Assembly: GCA_034509495.1 (NCBI GenBank) | Contig: CM067504.1 | Coordinates: 2,504,453 to 2,568,452 of the forward strand | Length of the DNA stretch: 64,000 bases | DNA from: Acestrorhynchus altus | Lineage: Eukaryota; Chordata; Actinopteri; Characiformes; Acestrorhynchidae | Reading direction: 5' to 3' | Part shown: one piece after another, positions 61,615 to 64,000 of the stretch | How positions within the stretch are numbered: position 1 is the first letter of the stretch | Layout of the letters: each line of letters opens with the position of its first letter | The notes under the pieces: generated by a model | Told to the model about the DNA's origin: nothing | The model's database searches: none | The model's input: the letters and a program-made list of their open reading frames with translations, nothing else | Program-made: the position numbers and the translations under genes

Positions 61615-61684
<70 letters not shown>
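61615..61684. repeat. (AT)n microsatellite
   Basis: Pure AT run of about 35 units between the divergent C1orf159 and iho1 genes. Confidence 0.97.
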
Positions 61685-61690
<6 letters not shown>

Positions 61691-61837
61691 AAAAAAAAAC
61701 AATCACATTTTTATAAAATACAATAATTTTGTATAGACATAAAGCTACAGATGAATTAATATAGATGTTAATAGATGTGAATAGATGATGACAAAACACG
61801 TTTGGTGAAAATCAGTTGTGTATTAAGAGATTTAAGG

Positions 61838-62080
61838 CTGATTAAATAGTGAGAACTCGTTCAAACGTATGTATTTGTACGTTGGCCCTGACTGCTCCAA
61901 TATGGCCGAAAGACACACAGATGTACAACGACGCAGCGCCTCTATGAGGATAATATCACAATATCAAAGTCATTTATTAAGGTTATTCCCATTAAGGCTG
62001 ATTAAATCGAGAACTCAGGTCAATTGCGTGAATTTATGTGCTGGTCTTGACCGCTCCAATATGGCAGACAGTGGCGTCTA
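61838..62080. repeat. Tandem duplicated promoter-like unit
   Basis: 'TTAAGGCTGATTAAAT' followed by 'GAGAACTC' and then 'GCTCCAATATGGC' occurs twice (61,825-61,910 and 61,994-62,068) in the gap between C1orf159 and iho1. Each copy carries CAATATGGC, similar to a YY1 site and overlapping a CCAAT-like word. Confidence 0.65.
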
Positions 62081-62139
62081 CCTGTCACGTGACGTGATTG
62101 ATAACTGGCAGGCTCGCGGTGCGTTTTATTAACCATTAG

Positions 62140-62227
62140 CTTTATGCGTTAAAGACGTTGAGTTAAGCTCGTTTCTCTGTGTGTTTAAGAAGTGAACACT
62201 GGATTTAGGCGTAGTTGCATGTGTTAA
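62140..62227 (+). other. iho1: iho1 non-coding exon 1 (possible)
   Basis: The segment ends in TGTTAA|GTAAGT at 62,227, a good donor. The first coding exon of iho1 starts at an acceptor (CCATCCAG, 62,885), so a 5' exon is needed upstream. Confidence 0.35.
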
Positions 62228-62432
62228 GTAAGTTCTGAGAGACTTGTTGGTCCTGTGAGGCAATTTTACCTTTTCAGAAAGAAAAGATTGGAAGCTAACG
62301 TTAGCTAGTTAGCTAACGCCGATTTTGAACTAATGTGCATATTTGTACCTTTACTGCAGAGAAAGGATATTATTGTCACTTTAAGGTCAACTTTAGCCAT
62401 TTATATGATAATATATAGTAATATCACCGAAC

Positions 62433-62758
62433 CCCTGTTGAAAAGTCTAGCTCAAACCAGTTTAAGCTGGTTTTATGGTTTAAACTGGCCTGTGATGGGT
62501 GAAAGTGGGTGAAAACAGGCTTTTTACTAGTTAATTGACCAGTATATTGTGTGTTGAATTTGGTCATACTGGTTGCCCGGGTCAGGCAGTTTGATCTTAC
62601 TGGTCGTGCTGGTTGACCAGTTTAGTCAAGCTTGGTCATGCTTGCAGACCAGTTGTACCATCAAACTCAAAACATATCTATGTTCAAGAAATAAAATGGT
62701 CAACCAGTTTAACCATTTTCACCAGTTTGAGTTGGTCACGCTGTTTTTTTCATCAGGG
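62433..62758. mobile_element. MITE of CCAGTTT words
   Basis: The ends CCCTGTTGAAAAGTC and the inverse CCCTGATGAAAAAAAC flank about 325 bp of 'AAACTGG' and 'CTGGTTGACCAGTTT' repeats. Non-coding. It lies just before the first iho1 coding exon. Confidence 0.7.
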
Positions 62759-62792
62759 ACATTTAACCCATCCACACACAGTGAATTGTGAA

Positions 62793-62832
62793 TCACACAC
62801 ACACACAACACACACACACACACACACACACA
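62793..62832. repeat. (CA)n microsatellite
   Basis: CA run about 50 bp upstream of the iho1 exon acceptor at 62,885. Confidence 0.95.
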
Positions 62833-62897
62833 TTATATGACAAGTTGATAAATGTAATTATCTTGTCTTGTTTTTTGCCATCCAGCACTACTGGAAA

Positions 62898-63987
62898 ATG
62901 AAGCCTAATGTTTGGAACATAAAGGAAGTCTTGAATATCCCACCAGCCTCTATGTATGTCTCCAGACATCTGACATATAAATTCTACATATTATGATGTT
63001 AAATCAAATTATTCTGTTACACCTGATATGTAATCCATGTTTCACCATATTCAAATCTATTTTATAGGGCAAAATCTGTCAAGGCCGGTCCAGCTAATGA
63101 TTACTGCAGCCTGACCGACTCCCAGTTTCTGTTTGGGTCTCAGTTCTGGCCAGAGAACTCTCAAAGCTATTCCCAGGAGATGAGTGGACCATCTAGAGGT
63201 TCTCAGTCGGCTTCACAGGAGGTTAGATTTAGTACACCGTGAGTGACAGTGAGTGGATCATCTAGAGCCGCTCTAGTCTACAGTGGGCCAGTAATGTCTC
63301 AATGAGTTAGAAGTAGAAACAGGTCTGTCGTGAGGTGGAAAAGGTTGGGAACCCTTGATCTAGAGGTTCTCAGCTGGGTTCACGGGAGGTGAGATTTAGT
63401 ACACAGTATGTGAGTTAGCTGGATTCACATTACAGGAGGTGCTGAGCCCTGTCTTCTTACTACTTTCTCTAATTTTTTATCAACTGTAAAGAAGGCAAGA
63501 CTGTTGGTGTCATACTGTTGTGCTTTAAAATGTTTAATTTTCATTTTTATTCACTTCACATATCAAGCGACTGAATGTAATATGTAATATTAAGATATTT
63601 TGTGAGCACTAAACCTTTTTTTGAGGATTCAAGGAGACTTAGTTGTCATTTGCATGAATGAAAATGTGTACTCAAGGTCCTAGTTCCACACAAAAAAGCA
63701 ATATTTATAAAAACAGAAATAAACAATATATAAAAATATATGGAGTGACGGAAATACAATGAATAATAATAAATAAGGTGCATGAATATTTTATTTTTAT
63801 GCTTATATTCATGTTTGTGTGGTTTTATAAACCCTAAACCTCGACAGATGAATGAACTGAAGGTGTCAGCCAGTTACCACTCCAAGCCTTTGTTGTTTGG
63901 AGATGGCAAAGGAACAAACATCACTGGTGGTAAACCCTTGGGCATATTAGACAGATTTGAAGAGGACAAGAGAAAGGCAAAGGAGAA
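62898..63987 (+). CDS. iho1: Interactor of HORMAD1 protein 1 (5' part)
   Basis: Known IHO1 (CCDC36) binds HORMAD1 on unsynapsed meiotic chromosome axes and is needed, with REC114 and MEI4, for SPO11-dependent double-strand breaks. Three coding exons lie in the window: 62898-62953, 63068-63221 and 63848-63987; the gene continues past the right edge. The frame is kept (phases 2, 0, 2). The start MKPNVWNIKEVLNIPP follows the conserved IHO1 N-terminus. SLTDSQFLFGSQFWPENSQ is the strongest family landmark, then SKPLLFGDGK and LDRFEEDKRKAKEK leading to the expected coiled coil, which is not in the window. The ATG at 62,898 sits 12 nt after an acceptor, so a non-coding exon lies upstream. No HORMAD-binding C-terminal motif can be checked here. 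Confidence 0.87.
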
Positions 63988-64000
63988 GTAAGCACATTTC

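Noticed and set aside
1..64000. CRISPR arrays, bacterial operons, phage or retroviral genes
   Set aside because: Nothing of this kind is present; direct repeats are microsatellites, minisatellites or eukaryotic transposons, and no gag, pol or env text was seen.

Overview
The window is vertebrate genomic DNA, almost certainly from a teleost fish. Genes have small exons with GT-AG introns. Degraded Tc1/mariner copies and short inverted-repeat (MITE-like) elements fill introns and intergenic DNA, alongside tRNA-derived SINEs and many (CA)n, (AT)n and (ATT)n microsatellites. The repeat mix suggests an ostariophysan such as a characiform or its relatives, but the species cannot be fixed from this sequence alone.

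Six protein genes can be built exon by exon. On the + strand, eno1 (alpha-enolase, 433 aa) runs from a non-coding exon near 8.45 kb to a stop at 21,867, and a rere (atrophin-2) gene runs from 24,617 to 36,927. This rere model starts from a CpG-rich promoter and lacks the N-terminal BAH region of the long mammalian form. On the - strand, from right to left, come a C1orf159 homologue (60,408-55,206), rnf223 (50,162-49,527) and perm1 (43,018-39,440, with a likely muscle promoter near 45.5 kb). At the right edge, on the + strand, is the 5' part of iho1/ccdc36, a meiotic double-strand-break factor. It starts at 62,898 and runs off the window. ENO1-RERE and PERM1-RNF223-C1orf159 are two separate gene groups of human 1p36; here they are adjacent.

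Layout: 1-8.3 kb has no recognised gene and holds Tc1 remnants, a SINE and microsatellites. 8.4-22.1 kb is eno1. 22.1-24.3 kb is AT-rich sequence followed by a 0.9 kb G/T-only minisatellite. 24.3-37.9 kb is rere. 37.9-39.2 kb holds two mobile elements and a CTCF-like site. 39.25-45.6 kb is perm1. 45.6-49.1 kb is repeats. 49.5-51.2 kb is rnf223. 51.2-55.2 kb is mostly repeats and possibly the C1orf159 3' UTR. 55.2-61.3 kb is C1orf159. 61.3-64 kb is a divergent promoter interval and iho1.

The genes do not form one pathway. Eno1 is glycolytic, Rere is a nuclear corepressor, Perm1 is a muscle metabolic regulator, Rnf223 is a membrane RING protein, the C1orf159 product is a small membrane protein, and Iho1 is meiotic. 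I found no wholly new biological system. The points most worth a second look are the BAH-less rere start, a CTCF-like motif set bracketing eno1-rere, the muscle-type perm1 promoter, the duplicated promoter unit and exon-derived duplication at iho1, and microsatellites placed directly at splice acceptors.
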